Source: Microbacterium faecale
GTDB taxonomy: Bacteria > Actinomycetota > Actinomycetes > Actinomycetales > Microbacteriaceae
Assembly: GCF_014640975.1 (NCBI RefSeq)
Contig: NZ_BMHO01000001.1
Location: 1,250,166-1,314,165 of the forward strand
Direction of reading: 5' to 3'
Length of the DNA stretch: 64,000 bases
Under the pieces are notes generated by a model. The model was not told the origin of the DNA. It was given only the letters and a program-made list of their open reading frames with translations, and did not search any database. This document shows, one piece after another, positions 24,746 through 34,400 of this stretch. Both the position numbers and the translations under genes were made by a program. How positions within the stretch are numbered: position 1 is the first letter of the stretch; each line of letters starts with the position of its first letter.

Positions 24746-27672
24746 CCCAGACCTCCGAGATAATCGTCGTCGCCCTGTTTCGAGTCCGCGATGCGGATGT
24801 CGACGTAATCGAGGATGTTCATGCCCGTCCGGTTGACGAGCTCGAGACGGAGAGCCCCCGCCCGGCCAGACGATGCTGGTGAAACGGAGCCCGCCGCATG
24901 CTGCGACGCCCCCGACGGGATATAGGTGCCGCCGAGGATCTGCGCGGTCTGCGCCATGAGAGCCTCAGACCGTGCCCGCTTAGCTGGCGCGTGCGGGATG
25001 TACGACTCGCCACCCGTCTCCGGCTCCGCCCACACCCGGTACGCGCCCGCGCGAGCCATCTGCGCGACGTGCTGCTCACGGACGCCACCGTTCGCGTACG
25101 ACTCGATGACATTGCCGTGCGCGTTCCAGATCCCGTCAGTGACCGTCCGGCCGCCTTCGAGCTCGTACGAGTCGAGGCGCACCTTCCGCACCATCGGGTT
25201 CTTGCTCATCCAGTCCTGGAGACGCTGCATGGCCTCTTCGGCCGAGGTGGTCTCCGCAAGGATCTCGATCTCCTTCTCCGACGGGATCTGGAAGATCTGG
25301 TCCGCGAGCGCCTTCGCTTCCTCCTTCGTGGCACCGAAGTCGCGTGCGTTCTGGATGAACTGGTCACGGCCGTCCTTCAACCGTTGGATGTAGTCGGCAG
25401 TGTTCGAATCGAGTGCGTACTGGGCGCCGGCGGCTTCTTGCGCATCCTTCGCCTGGTCCTGCAGGAGCGCGAGGTTCTCTCGCCCTGCTTCGGTGGCGAG
25501 GTCGAGTCCGCGCGCGTAGCCTTCCTCGCCGGCGGCGATCGCTTCGAGCTGCTCACGCACCTCGGCGAGGGTCGCCTGGTAGTCGCTGTTCGCGGTGATC
25601 GCGTCCTGGTTGACGCCGTTCGCCTCGTTCAGCTTGTCGATCAGGGTCGAGAGGGTATTCGAGAGCTCGTTCGCTGCGTCGGCTTCCTCGAGGTACTTAT
25701 CGGCCGCGGTGGACGCGGAATCCGCGACGTCCTCGTTCGAGTCGGCGACATCCTTGTTGGCGGCATCCTTCTGCTCCGCCATACGGATCGCCTCGTCGAT
25801 CGATTCGCTTTCACCACGAATGGCCGCCTCGACGGTCTTCGCCGCCGCCGTGACCTCACCCATCGATAGGCCGGTCTCAGCAGAGATGTCCCGGAGGACG
25901 TCCATGTTGTCGGACGTGACGATGATGCGATCCTGCACCTCTTGCAGGGCGTCAGCGTTGCCGAGTGCGGCGTCGGTGATGAGTTCCATCGACAGGCCGA
26001 GCTTCTCAGCCTCATCGGCGACGGACTTCTTGTCCCACCACCAGCCCTTGTCCTGCGCGACAAGGTTCGCCGCGACCATCTCACGAGTTGACTTGGTGAT
26101 CTCGTTCGTCGCTTCGGAGAGGGTGCTCGCGTACGACTCGACGCGGGCCTCGTCCTCAGCCTTCGCTGCACCAAACGATGCGAGTGCGGCGATGCCGACA
26201 CCGATCGCGATGCCCCACGGCCCCATGAGGAACCCGGTGACGCCGCGCATTGCGGCCGTCGTGCGGGGCAGTTCCGTTTGCAGCGTGCGTTGTGCGGCCC
26301 GGAACTCTGCGATCTTCGGGATCGCGAGGAGGAATGCGCCACCGAACAGCGCGACAGCGCCCGCGCCGAGACCGAGGACGCTCACGACGCCCTGCATCTC
26401 GGGCGACATTTCCGACAGGTAGCCGGTCACGTTCGCCACAGCATCGGAGATGCCCTTGAGTGCGGGGAGGAACACGGCGCCCATGTCGATCGCGATGTCC
26501 ACGATGTTGTTGCGCATCATGGACAGTTGCGCGGCGGTCGTCTCGTAACGCTTCTCCGCCTCGTCCTGGAGAGCGACATTCTCCTCGAACTCGCTGTTAC
26601 CCCGAGACATCGCCTCGGTGAACAGGTCACCCGCGGCCGACGCGCGCAGCAATGCGTCACGCATCCGAACCTCAGTGATCTCGAGGTCCGCGAGAATGCC
26701 GAGCGTGGACTCTCCCTGTGCTTCAGCGTTACCGAGACCCTTGACGAACATCGAGAGGGCTTCAGCCGGTGCTGTTCGCCACTTCTTCGCGAACCGGTCC
26801 GCGGAAACGCCCGCGATGCTCGCGAAACTGCCGAGACGGTCGCCGCCTTCCTCCACGGACGCGGCCATGTCGATCATGACCTTGGAGACGGCAGAGCCGC
26901 CCGCCTCCGCTTGGATGCCGACCGACGACAGTGCTGTTGCGAGGCCGAGCACTTCACCCTCGGAGAGGCCGACCTGCTTGCCAGCACCGGCGAGGCGCAT
27001 CGACATCTCGACGATCTCGGCCTCAGTCGTGGCGTAGTTGTTGCCGAGCCCGACGACGGCGGAACCGAGTCGGTCGACATCGGCCTGCGCGGTGCCCATG
27101 ATGTTCATGAACCGGGCGAGGGCAGTCGCGGCCTGGTCGGACGAGAGGTTCGTCGTCTCGCCGAGGTCGATCATCGTGCGCGTGAACGCGACGACAGAGT
27201 CGGTCTCGACACCGAGCTGACCGGCGGCCTCTGCGACCGCGGCGATCTCCTCGTGCGCAGCCGGGAGTTCCCCGGTCATTCCGCGGAGGCCCCGCTGCAC
27301 GTTCGTGAGCTGTTCAGGGGTGCCGTCGACCGTCTTCAGGACGCCCGCCCACGCGGACTCCCAATCGATCGCGGCCTTCGCGGCGAGGCCCGACGTCGCG
27401 ACGAGCGCCACGCCGATGCCCGTCAGTGCGCCGCCGACGTCACGCGCTGCTCGCTGGCCCTCGTCCGAGAGGCCAGACAGTTCCTTGCGGAATCCCTGCG
27501 CGTTACGTCGCGACTTGTCTGCCGCGGCCCCGAACGCGGACGTGCCCTTCGCGGCCCGCTCCGTGGACTTCCCGAGACCGTCAGCCGCCTTGTCAGCCTC
27601 CGCGAGGTCCCGTCGGAAGACCTGAGCCCCCTGGGCCTGGATCCGGAAGATCAGTGCGCCGGCGTCGAACAT
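24742..27672 (-). CDS. Tape measure protein (TP901 core)
   Basis: 976 aa. The N-terminal region contains the TP901-type core (KAAIDWESAWAGVLKTVDG through ALSSVGIQAEAGGSAVSKV). Two hydrophobic segments follow at roughly 450-480 and 510-535, and a long helical coiled region leads to the C-terminus. It sets tail length and passes into the host membrane at injection. ATG at 27672 is chosen (MFDAGALIFRIQ) from its ribosome-site spacing. It overlaps the end of the frameshifted chaperone by 80 bases. Confidence 0.92.
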   Translation of the reverse strand: MFDAGALIFRIQAQGAQVFRRDLAEADKAADGLGKSTERAAKGTSAFGAAADKSRRNAQGFRKELSGLSDEGQRAARDVGGALTGIGVALVATSGLAAKAAIDWESAWAGVLKTVDGTPEQLTNVQRGLRGMTGELPAAHEEIAAVAEAAGQLGVETDSVVAFTRTMIDLGETTNLSSDQAATALARFMNIMGTAQADVDRLGSAVVGLGNNYATTEAEIVEMSMRLAGAGKQVGLSEGEVLGLATALSSVGIQAEAGGSAVSKVMIDMAASVEEGGDRLGSFASIAGVSADRFAKKWRTAPAEALSMFVKGLGNAEAQGESTLGILADLEITEVRMRDALLRASAAGDLFTEAMSRGNSEFEENVALQDEAEKRYETTAAQLSMMRNNIVDIAIDMGAVFLPALKGISDAVANVTGYLSEMSPEMQGVVSVLGLGAGAVALFGGAFLLAIPKIAEFRAAQRTLQTELPRTTAAMRGVTGFLMGPWGIAIGVGIAALASFGAAKAEDEARVESYASTLSEATNEITKSTREMVAANLVAQDKGWWWDKKSVADEAEKLGLSMELITDAALGNADALQEVQDRIIVTSDNMDVLRDISAETGLSMGEVTAAAKTVEAAIRGESESIDEAIRMAEQKDAANKDVADSNEDVADSASTAADKYLEEADAANELSNTLSTLIDKLNEANGVNQDAITANSDYQATLAEVREQLEAIAAGEEGYARGLDLATEAGRENLALLQDQAKDAQEAAGAQYALDSNTADYIQRLKDGRDQFIQNARDFGATKEEAKALADQIFQIPSEKEIEILAETTSAEEAMQRLQDWMSKNPMVRKVRLDSYELEGGRTVTDGIWNAHGNVIESYANGGVREQHVAQMARAGAYRVWAEPETGGESYIPHAPAKRARSEALMAQTAQILGGTYIPSGASQHAAGSVSPASSGRAGALRLELVNRTGMNILDYVDIRIADSKQGDDDYLGGLG

Positions 27673-28428
27673 CCGCGACCACCTCATTCCTGAGCCAGGA
27701 GCCCTCGATGTGAGATAGCCGCTCGATCGCGGCGCGAATGAAATGCCAGGGGCGCTCGTCGAGAGCCCGGTCGAGGTCAGCAACGAGCCCGTGCTGGGCG
27801 AGGTCTAGTTCGACCTGCCCGAAGAACTCCGGCCGCACGAGCTTCCACAGGTGCGAGGCCGCGAGACCGTCACCCTTCGACTTCGCCGGTTCCTCTGCTG
27901 CCGCTAACCGTCGCTCTTCACGCCACCAGTCGGGGATGTCGTAGTCGGAGTAGACGCCAGACGAATTAGGCTCTCCAACGCCGAACTGGGCGATGTCTGC
28001 AACGGTGAGACTCCCAAACGGGCGACGAGCGCCCACAGTGCTTTTACCCCGCCGGCGATGCCTTCACCGCCCTCGATGTAGGCGTTGACACCGGTGATGC
28101 CGAGGATCGTCTGCCAGAAGAACGCCGGCAGGAGAATGCTCTCGGCCTCGCCAAGGCGGAGCTCGTCGGAGACGCGGTTGTAGACGGTGCGCTGCTCTTC
28201 GGGGAGCGGCACGTAACGGCCCGTCTCGTCGTCCCACTGGGCGCCGTCGACGGCCATCATGAGGGCGAGCTCCACGTCTGTGCCGTCCGTGTGTCCGGCT
28301 GCGCCGTCGAGGTACGTGTCGGTGATCTGCTTCCCGACCCGGCCGGGGAGAGGACGGATCACGAACGTCGCCGCCCCCTCCACGGTCAGATGCAGGTCGC
28401 GGTCTACCTGTTGTGCTTTGAGTGCCAT
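27593..28428 (-). CDS. Tail assembly chaperone GT fusion made by -1 frameshift
   Basis: The two overlapping frames before the tape-measure gene fit the classic G/GT arrangement. Reading leftward from 28428, the ribosome meets TTTGGGA at 28018-28012, in the exact phase T TTG GGA. Slipping back one base joins frame 1 (139 residues) to frame 2 (139 residues, GSLTVADIAQFG onward, stop at 27593) and gives about 278 aa. G and GT coat the tape measure during tail assembly. Confidence 0.75.
27904..28428 (-). CDS. Tail assembly chaperone G (unshifted product)
   Basis: 174 aa, starting MALKAQQVDRDLHLTV. Helical C-terminal half. It lies between the major tail protein and tape-measure genes. Its last 35 codons are replaced in the shifted product. 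The upstream in-frame extension is a shadow of the major tail gene and is not used. Confidence 0.8.
   Translation of the reverse strand: MALKAQQVDRDLHLTVEGAATFVIRPLPGRVGKQITDTYLDGAAGHTDGTDVELALMMAVDGAQWDDETGRYVPLPEEQRTVYNRVSDELRLGEAESILLPAFFWQTILGITGVNAYIEGGEGIAGGVKALWALVARLGVSPLQTSPSSALESLIRLASTPTTTSPTGGVKSDG
28012..28018 (-). promoter_or_regulatory. Slippery heptamer for programmed -1 frameshift
   Basis: TTTGGGA on the minus strand, in the X XXY YYZ phase relative to the chaperone G frame. The -1 frame is open from just upstream of this point (28036) to 27593. Confidence 0.7.
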
Positions 28429-28448
28429 GGGACCCTGCCTCCCGTGCC

Positions 28449-28994
28449 TTACTCGCCGCCGCCGGTGGTGTCCTCGGTGAACGTCTCGTCGATCGGGGAG
28501 ATGGGCATGCGCTCCACGACGCCGTCGTTCGCGAGGGTGAACGTGAGGACGTTCTTGTCCGCGTAGCCGGTGTTCGCCGGGGCGACCGCGACGGAGAACT
28601 TCCCCTCGAACGCGGGCATGCGCTCGTCGAGGGCGTCCTCCACGATGCGGAAGTTCCGCTTGTTCGCTTCGCCCTCGCTGTACGCGGCATCCATCAGGTC
28701 GATGAGCCACGCCTGGGCGGCGACGATCTGGCCGGTCTCCGGGTCGCGGATGACTTCGACGTCGAACGTGGGCGCGAAGTTGTAGCCGATGATGTCCTGC
28801 GACGTGCGGCCCTTCGTGCCGTACACCTCACGCTGGACCGTGATCGGCGTGGGGTTCGTGTTCAGGTTGTTGATGTCGCCCGTGACGTTCTCGAACGCCG
28901 TGTCCTGCTCCACGTAGAGCAGCTTCTGGTGAGCGAGAGCGAGCGAGCCGACGGAGGGCTTCGTGTCGTCGTAGATGGTGCGATCTGCAACCAT
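28449..28994 (-). CDS. Major tail protein
   Basis: 181 aa. It follows the connector genes and precedes the chaperones, the standard position for the tail-tube subunit. Beta-rich with the typical ITVQREVYGTKGRTSQDIIG and late FAPTFDVEVIRDPETG segments. GGAG lies about seven bases before the ATG at 28994. The longer upstream frame is rejected because it is Arg-rich shadow sequence. Confidence 0.8.
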   Translation of the reverse strand: MVADRTIYDDTKPSVGSLALAHQKLLYVEQDTAFENVTGDINNLNTNPTPITVQREVYGTKGRTSQDIIGYNFAPTFDVEVIRDPETGQIVAAQAWLIDLMDAAYSEGEANKRNFRIVEDALDERMPAFEGKFSVAVAPANTGYADKNVLTFTLANDGVVERMPISPIDETFTEDTTGGGE

Positions 28995-29073
28995 GGTTCT
29001 TCTCCTTGCGTTGGTGGGGATGTCGGCGCACGCCGACGACCCCTCGCGGTGGAGGGGCGGTAGAAGGAGCGAC

Positions 29074-29484
29074 CTATCGGCGGCCGCTGAAGTGGTACGT
29101 GCAGGCGACCGCTGAGCGGCCCTGCGAATCGGGATCGAAATCCATCGACGAGAACTCCCACGTCCACGAAATGCCGAGCGCCCGTGGCGTGTACTCCGTC
29201 TGGTCGAGGATCGACCGGAGGTCCGCGGCCCAAGTGCGGGCAACGAGCGGGGAACCGAGGCGGCGCGTGTAGACCTGCGTCCGGTAGGTCATGTTCGCTC
29301 GACCGTCGGCGACAGGACGTAGGGGAGTGAGGAGCGTGAACTCGTCGATCGTGGTCGGCATGACGCCGTCGAGTCGGATTCCGCGCTCCGGGATCGCGCC
29401 CGTCGTCTTGTAGACCGCGAGGTCATGATCGTGGAGGAGCTGCGCGAGCGCACGGTTAAGGACGACCTCGGGAGCGTCAGCCAC
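29074..29484 (-). CDS. Tail terminator / tail completion protein
   Basis: 136 aa from a GTG that overlaps the end of the gp10-like gene by eight bases. Position (between the gp10-like and major tail genes) and size fit the siphophage tail terminator that caps the tube. No diagnostic motif. Confidence 0.65.
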   Translation of the reverse strand: MADAPEVVLNRALAQLLHDHDLAVYKTTGAIPERGIRLDGVMPTTIDEFTLLTPLRPVADGRANMTYRTQVYTRRLGSPLVARTWAADLRSILDQTEYTPRALGISWTWEFSSMDFDPDSQGRSAVACTYHFSGRR

Positions 29485-29842
29485 GACGCACCCGCTTCCT
29501 GATGATGTCGCCGAGCTCCGCACGATTCTCGACGACCGCGTTCTCAACCCACTTGCCTTGCGCCTGCGGGTTCGAGTCCGTCGAGAAGTTGTACTCCGGA
29601 TGCTCGTGCAGCCGCGCCGCGTACGGAGTGTCTGCCACGATCGCGGCACCATCCTCGGGCGATTGCGCGCGCTCCACCGTGTGTGACCCGGCGAGCGTGC
29701 CCTGATCCCACGGGGACCGGTCGACGGCTAGCGCCATGCCCCGTTCGGCGGCGAGGTTCATGCCGTCGACGAGATCCGAGAGCGCCTGGCCACCGGCGCG
29801 GCCGAGGTTGTTCGTCATGCTGACGGTTGCCTTGATCGCCAT
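29477..29842 (-). CDS. HK97-gp10-like head-tail joining protein
   Basis: 121 aa. It contains the gp10 pattern: an N-terminal helix with MNLAAERGMALAVDRSPWDQ, then GTLAGSHTV and DTPYAARLHEHP. It connects head completion with the tail. Ten bases after the head-closure gene. Confidence 0.8.
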   Translation of the reverse strand: MAIKATVSMTNNLGRAGGQALSDLVDGMNLAAERGMALAVDRSPWDQGTLAGSHTVERAQSPEDGAAIVADTPYAARLHEHPEYNFSTDSNPQAQGKWVENAVVENRAELGDIIRKRVRRG

Positions 29843-29851
29843 GATGACCTC

Positions 29852-30196
29852 CTACTCGAGGTGCAGCTCCGCGTGACTCGGGGTGCCCTTGTATTCGGCG
29901 TAGTCGGACGTGATGACCTCAGACGTTCGTTCCCGTGACGTCCCCGCCCACACGGTCACGCGAGACCGGGGGAGTGCGTCATCCTGTGGGAGCACGACCA
30001 CCGTTGTCGACGAGGTGACTTCCTGCCCCGACGTTGGAGAACTCGAACGACGGTCGACGACGAGCCGCGCGGACTGCTCCACGTACGCCGGAACGTTCGT
30101 GACTGGGTCGCCCCAGATGTCACCCTCGGCACCCTCACCGAGCAAGCGACGGATCGTGACGCGCTGCGGGAGGTGCCGCTTCCTGAGCCTCACCAT
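29852..30196 (-). CDS. Head-closure (stopper) protein
   Basis: 114 aa, beta-rich, starting with a basic stretch and QRVTIRRLLGEGAEGDIWGD, typical of phage head-tail stoppers. It lies between the connector and gp10-like genes. Confidence 0.7.
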   Translation of the reverse strand: MVRLRKRHLPQRVTIRRLLGEGAEGDIWGDPVTNVPAYVEQSARLVVDRRSSSPTSGQEVTSSTTVVVLPQDDALPRSRVTVWAGTSRERTSEVITSDYAEYKGTPSHAELHLE

Positions 30197-30204
30197 GACG
30201 CCCC

Positions 30205-30630
30205 CTACGTATGTGCGACGAACGCGGTGATGAGGCCGGCGTTCTCGAGGATCGTGATCGCCTCAGCGGAAGCACGCGCCTCAGCAGGGGACCGCTGCCC
30301 GCCCGCGGTATTGCCACTTCCGAGCGAGACGGACAGGATCTTCGTGACGCCACTGATCGCGTCAGCACCCGTCACATCCCCGGTCTCGTCCCACCACGTG
30401 ACCTGAGCGCACGTCGCTTCTGTCATCGCTTCGGACACGTCTGGATCGACCGGGTAACCGTCATCGTCGGTGTCGTAGCGGGCGAGGCGCACATATGATT
30501 CGACCTGAATCGACGCGCGCCGCAGCAGGGCGTTGAGTTCCCTGTCCGTGACGGGCTCGTCGTTCTCGTTGACGGGCTGCTCGCCGCCGGTGAAGACGTA
30601 GTAGTCAGCGGCTGTCGCGTACGTGCGCAT
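30205..30630 (-). CDS. Head-tail connector (adaptor) protein
   Basis: 141 aa, mainly helical. YATAADYYVFTGG and LLRRASIQVESYVRLARYD are typical of the gp6/gp15-type connector that docks under the portal. ATG at 30630 is used; the longer version adds only Arg/Pro shadow residues. Confidence 0.75.
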   Translation of the reverse strand: MRTYATAADYYVFTGGEQPVNENDEPVTDRELNALLRRASIQVESYVRLARYDTDDDGYPVDPDVSEAMTEATCAQVTWWDETGDVTGADAISGVTKILSVSLGSGNTAGGQRSPAEARASAEAITILENAGLITAFVAHT

Positions 30631-30699
30631 GATGTCCCTTCGTGGTGATCCCGGCGCGACGGAGTCTCGCCACGTCGCGCCGGGATCGGTCACGGTCTA

Positions 30700-31008
30700 C
30701 TACTTGTCGTCATCCGCGGGCGGGGTCGCGGCCTTCTCGATCGCCTCGACGATCTCCGGCTTCGTCTTCGCCTGGCCGAGGTCGACTTCGTGCTTCTCGG
30801 CGTACGCCTTCAGCTGGGCGGCCGTCCAGTCAGCAGTCGGTTCCCCCTCAGGGATCTCGACAGCCTTCTCGGCCGCGTCGACGCCGTACCCGTGACGACG
30901 GAAGTACGCGAGCGCGGCCTTGTCGGTGGTCTCGCCCTTACCGTCGACGAACGAGACGCCCGCGACCTTTCCGGTGAACCCCTTCACGGGGGTAGTGATC
31001 TTCGGCAT
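30700..31008 (-). CDS. Small head-region protein with HeH/SAP-like helix pair
   Basis: 102 aa. The second half (ADWTAAQLKAYAEKHEVDLG, then TKPEIVEAIEKA) looks like a HeH/SAP-like helix-extended-loop-helix motif, often found in small phage head proteins. It lies between the fibre-like head protein and the connector. Role in DNA or capsid binding is inferred. Confidence 0.6.
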   Translation of the reverse strand: MPKITTPVKGFTGKVAGVSFVDGKGETTDKAALAYFRRHGYGVDAAEKAVEIPEGEPTADWTAAQLKAYAEKHEVDLGQAKTKPEIVEAIEKAATPPADDDK

Positions 31009-31016
31009 GATGCCTC

Positions 31017-31349
31017 CTACGCTGGTGCCTCGAGCGCGGCGATCCGCGTCTCGAAATCATTGATGATCCCCTGCAGGTCAGCGACCTGGGCGACCGTGTG
31101 AGTGTGGCCGGTAGCGGCCTTGCCAGCGAGCTCGGCATCGAGACCCTCGACATCGCTCGTGGCGTGCGTGTGGTCGGCCGGCGTGAACGAGGCCGGCACT
31201 CCGCTGATGTCGCCCCAGGCGACGGTGACGTCGCCGCCGTCGAGATCCGCGAGGACCTCCGACAGGCGGCGACTCTCACCGTCCTGGGTGACGTACACCG
31301 CGGACGCGGGAATCTTCGACTCCCACTCGCTGCCCTCGGTGTCGTTCAC
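31017..31349 (-). CDS. Head fibre or decoration protein
   Basis: 110 aa with two repeats of the fibre motif DHTHATSDVEGL / GHTHTVAQVADL, as in phage fibre and collar proteins, and a C-terminal coiled helix. It is immediately downstream of the major capsid gene, which suggests a capsid decoration or head fibre. Confidence 0.6.
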   Translation of the reverse strand: MNDTEGSEWESKIPASAVYVTQDGESRRLSEVLADLDGGDVTVAWGDISGVPASFTPADHTHATSDVEGLDAELAGKAATGHTHTVAQVADLQGIINDFETRIAALEAPA

Positions 31350-31351
31350 AG

Positions 31352-32338
31352 TTATCCCGCTGCGACCTTGACGCCACGGAGCACCGCGGCGGCCTTCGTC
31401 GCCTTGAGGGCGATGCCGACCGGCCCGAGCTCGACCTCACCGGTCTTCACAGCACCGGAGGTGGTGAAGTCCGGCATCCAGGTCTGAACGAGCTGCCCGC
31501 CCGCCGTGGAGACGCCGTGGAAGCCGTCGAGGCCCACGCGGTACGCGTAGATCGACGTGGTGCCGTCCTCCGCGATGGGGATGATCGCGTCGTTCGAGCC
31601 GGCCTTCTCGCCCGCGTCGACGAGCGTGATGCCGCCGTACGACTCGCGGTTGATCGGGCGGCCGTTCGCGCCGACCAGGCCCTCGACGGCGTCGCGCACG
31701 TACATACCCGAACGGCGCACGATCGCACGCACACGCGCGAGAGCCTTCTTGTTCGCGACGAGCACCGTCGGGGTGCCGTCGAGCAGCGCCAGGAACTCGT
31801 CCACGAGGTCGAGCGCCTTGAAGCTGGCGCGGTCGTCGGTGTCGAGGTCGAGCCAGTCGCCCGCCGCGGCCGCGTCCATCTCCGTGTCGGACCCGGTGAG
31901 GGCCTTGTCGAGCCCGTCGAATCCGTCCGCGTCGACAGCCGTGTCACCGTTGATGACCTCGTCCTGGAAGCGAGTGCGGGTCGCCTTGATCTTCTGCTGA
32001 AGGTTCAGCGTCACCGCGCCCGACGCTGCGGGGCCGAGCTTCGCGAGGACACGGTCGACGCGGAACGAGCCACCGAGCGGCGCGAGCGTCACCGAGTACT
32101 TCTGCGACTCGACCTCAGCGGGCGCGTACTCGCTGTTGATCGCACGGAAGTCCGCGTCCGCCTGCGTGACGAGACGACGGTATCCGTAGTCGAGAGTCGC
32201 GCCGCCACCGCTGGGGTTGACGGCGTCATCGAAGATCAGGGTGTCGAGGATCGCCGACTCCTTGCGGAACTCGTCGATGACTGCGACGTCCAGATCCTCC
32301 TGAACGTTGTTCTTCGCTTCTGCGAGGGAAACAGGCAT
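31352..32338 (-). CDS. Major capsid protein (HK97 fold)
   Basis: 328 aa. It follows the scaffold gene. The N-terminal arm has no long delta domain, consistent with a separate scaffold. Family-typical segments are the early EFRKESAILDTLIFDD, the mid VLVANKKALARVRAIVRRSG (P-domain spine helix) and the late Gly-rich A-domain. It forms the icosahedral shell. Confidence 0.9.
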   Translation of the reverse strand: MPVSLAEAKNNVQEDLDVAVIDEFRKESAILDTLIFDDAVNPSGGGATLDYGYRRLVTQADADFRAINSEYAPAEVESQKYSVTLAPLGGSFRVDRVLAKLGPAASGAVTLNLQQKIKATRTRFQDEVINGDTAVDADGFDGLDKALTGSDTEMDAAAAGDWLDLDTDDRASFKALDLVDEFLALLDGTPTVLVANKKALARVRAIVRRSGMYVRDAVEGLVGANGRPINRESYGGITLVDAGEKAGSNDAIIPIAEDGTTSIYAYRVGLDGFHGVSTAGGQLVQTWMPDFTTSGAVKTGEVELGPVGIALKATKAAAVLRGVKVAAG

Positions 32339-32356
32339 GATGCCTCCTTGTGGTTG

Positions 32357-32998
32357 TTACCCGCCGAGACGCGACTTGACCGCGCCCTCGAGGGAAATGT
32401 TCGTCTTGGGTGTGCCGCCGCCCTGGTGTCCGCCGCCACTCGTGGCAGGGAGGGACTTGGCACGGAAGGTCGAGTTCTTCTCGACCGCGTTCGTGATCGC
32501 CGTCTTGACCGCTTCCTCATCGGTGAGATCGACGTCGGCGAAGGTTTTCATGAAGCTCGAGGAGTCGAGCAGCAAATCGGCGCGGGCGCCGTGCTTCGGC
32601 GCGTTGAGCAGCAGTGCACGCTCACGGGCGAGGGAATCGCGCTCCGCGGTGAGCGCGTCGCGCTCCTTCTGCGCTGCTTCGAAGTCGGATGTTGCCTTCT
32701 CCGCGGCGAGCCGATGTGTCTTCGCTTCCTCGCGGAGCTCGCGCACATACTCGTCCGGGTTGCCCTTGTACTGGATCGGCTGCGCGGGCGGCTGAGTCGG
32801 GGGAGCGGGCTGTGCCGGGGGAGTCTGTTGCGCTGGCGGCTGAGGCGTCGGTGCGGGCTGAGCCGGCGGATTCGCGGGTGGCTGCTCGCCGCCTTGGCCC
32901 GTCGTCGGGTTCGCGCCGTCCTCGCCCTCAACGAAGCGGATACCGAGGTAGTCAAACCGGCTGAGTGCGCGCGGCCCGTAGTGGTGCTGCTTGTACAT
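32357..32998 (-). CDS. Scaffolding protein
   Basis: 213 aa: a short N-terminal part, a Pro/Gln/Ala-rich linker (~35-75), a central coiled coil (REEAKTHRLAAEKATSDFEA ...) and a C-terminal basic tail. This is a typical phage scaffold layout. It lies directly before the major capsid gene. AGGAGG seven bases before the ATG at 32998 fixes the start. Confidence 0.85.
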   Translation of the reverse strand: MYKQHHYGPRALSRFDYLGIRFVEGEDGANPTTGQGGEQPPANPPAQPAPTPQPPAQQTPPAQPAPPTQPPAQPIQYKGNPDEYVRELREEAKTHRLAAEKATSDFEAAQKERDALTAERDSLARERALLLNAPKHGARADLLLDSSSFMKTFADVDLTDEEAVKTAITNAVEKNSTFRAKSLPATSGGGHQGGGTPKTNISLEGAVKSRLGG

Positions 32999-33194
32999 GG
33001 TGAGCCTCCTGCTCATCGGATACCCCGCACCCTGCGTACGGGGAAGATCAGGCCGTGCCGCCGTCGTGCAGGGCCAACGACGGCACGGGGTCGGGGTCCC
33101 GGCGGGGCAGGTCTGCCTCGCGCGGAAAGGTTGGAGCGCGCGTCGTGAGCAGCCTTCGCAGGATGTCCGCACCGCGTTAACCCCGCCGGGAAGA

Positions 33195-34388
33195 TCAGGT
33201 GCCCGAGAATCCGAGCTGTTCGCGGTACGAGTCGCGGCGTCGACCGGTCTCGCGGATGAAGTCCCGCATGTCGCCCTGCACTTCACGCACATCATCACGA
33301 GCCCGCGCATAGTCCGTGTCCGTCATCGACGACACCTCGCGGCGCTTCGCCGCGCGGATCCTGCGCTCGAGCAACCGCTGGCGAGCACGTTCCTTCTCCG
33401 CGGCCTCGTCGTACGTCGTATCGCCCTGCGGGACCGTGAGACCCGGCATATACGCCACCAGACGACAGCGACAATTCGGATGATTCCAGCCGGCGTTGCG
33501 GGCGTCGTCCACCGTGCCCGCGACCTGCACCGCCACGCCACCCTGCTGGGTAGCGTGCGGGAGGATCATCGGGCCCGCCGGCGTCCCGTCCGTGGAGAGG
33601 ATCGCTCCCGCCCACGCCGCGCATGCTTCGCACGAGTCGAGACCGCGCACGACCGTCACCAGGTGGATGCCCGACTGCGACATCCGCCAGATGCCCGCGT
33701 CGTTGAACGCGCGGTTCACTGTCGTACGGCCGGCCATCTCCGCGTATGCGCCGACGGTCCAGCGTCGCCCGCCACGATCCGTGAACCCGGTCACGCCGTC
33801 TGCGAGGAACCGTTGCACCGTGCGTGCCTGCTGCACCCGCGCTGTCGACTCGCCCAGGAGCGTGCCGGGGGTGTAGAGCGACACGACCCGCTGGTACGCG
33901 TCCTGCGGGTAACGGGTGAGTCGCTGGTTCAGGATCTCGAGCTGGGACTCGAGCGACAGGACGACAGACGCGACGGCCTGCGACGCGGTGCCCGTGACCA
34001 CCGGCTGCGGTCCAGCGAACCGGAGCCGTGCAGCGGCGGCCGCTTCACCCTCCGTCGCTGCGAGCTCGAGCACCTGCCGAGCGAGGTCCTCGTTCCGGAG
34101 ACGGTCAACGAGCGCGACCGCGCGTGCCTGCAATTCCCGTACCGATTCGGCACGTTGGATCGCGAGACGAGCGAGGATCTCGTTCTGCCGGCGACGACCC
34201 CGCAGAGTCAGATCAGACGGGTCCGCCGTGATCTGAGCCGCGAGGCGGAAGTCACGCTGGGCGCGCTTCGCGACCTCACGGATCAGCTCATCCTCCACAT
34301 CCCGATACCGGGTCGCGAGCTCACGCGATAGAGCCTCGATGAGCTCCTCGACGGACTCACGCTCAGGGTTCGGAACGAAGACGGCCAC
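33195..34388 (-). CDS. MuF-like minor capsid protein (phage minor capsid protein 2 type)
   Basis: 397 aa. The N-terminal 180 residues are helical. The C-terminal half carries VVRGLDSCEACAAWAGAILS and WNHPNCRCRLVAYMPG, the Cys/His pattern of the MuF/minor-capsid-2 family encoded next to the portal. These proteins sit inside the head, and some are injected with the DNA. About 200 non-coding bases separate it from the scaffold gene. Confidence 0.85.
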   Translation of the reverse strand: MAVFVPNPERESVEELIEALSRELATRYRDVEDELIREVAKRAQRDFRLAAQITADPSDLTLRGRRRQNEILARLAIQRAESVRELQARAVALVDRLRNEDLARQVLELAATEGEAAAAARLRFAGPQPVVTGTASQAVASVVLSLESQLEILNQRLTRYPQDAYQRVVSLYTPGTLLGESTARVQQARTVQRFLADGVTGFTDRGGRRWTVGAYAEMAGRTTVNRAFNDAGIWRMSQSGIHLVTVVRGLDSCEACAAWAGAILSTDGTPAGPMILPHATQQGGVAVQVAGTVDDARNAGWNHPNCRCRLVAYMPGLTVPQGDTTYDEAAEKERARQRLLERRIRAAKRREVSSMTDTDYARARDDVREVQGDMRDFIRETGRRRDSYREQLGFSGT

Positions 34389-34400
34389 GACGACCCCCTG

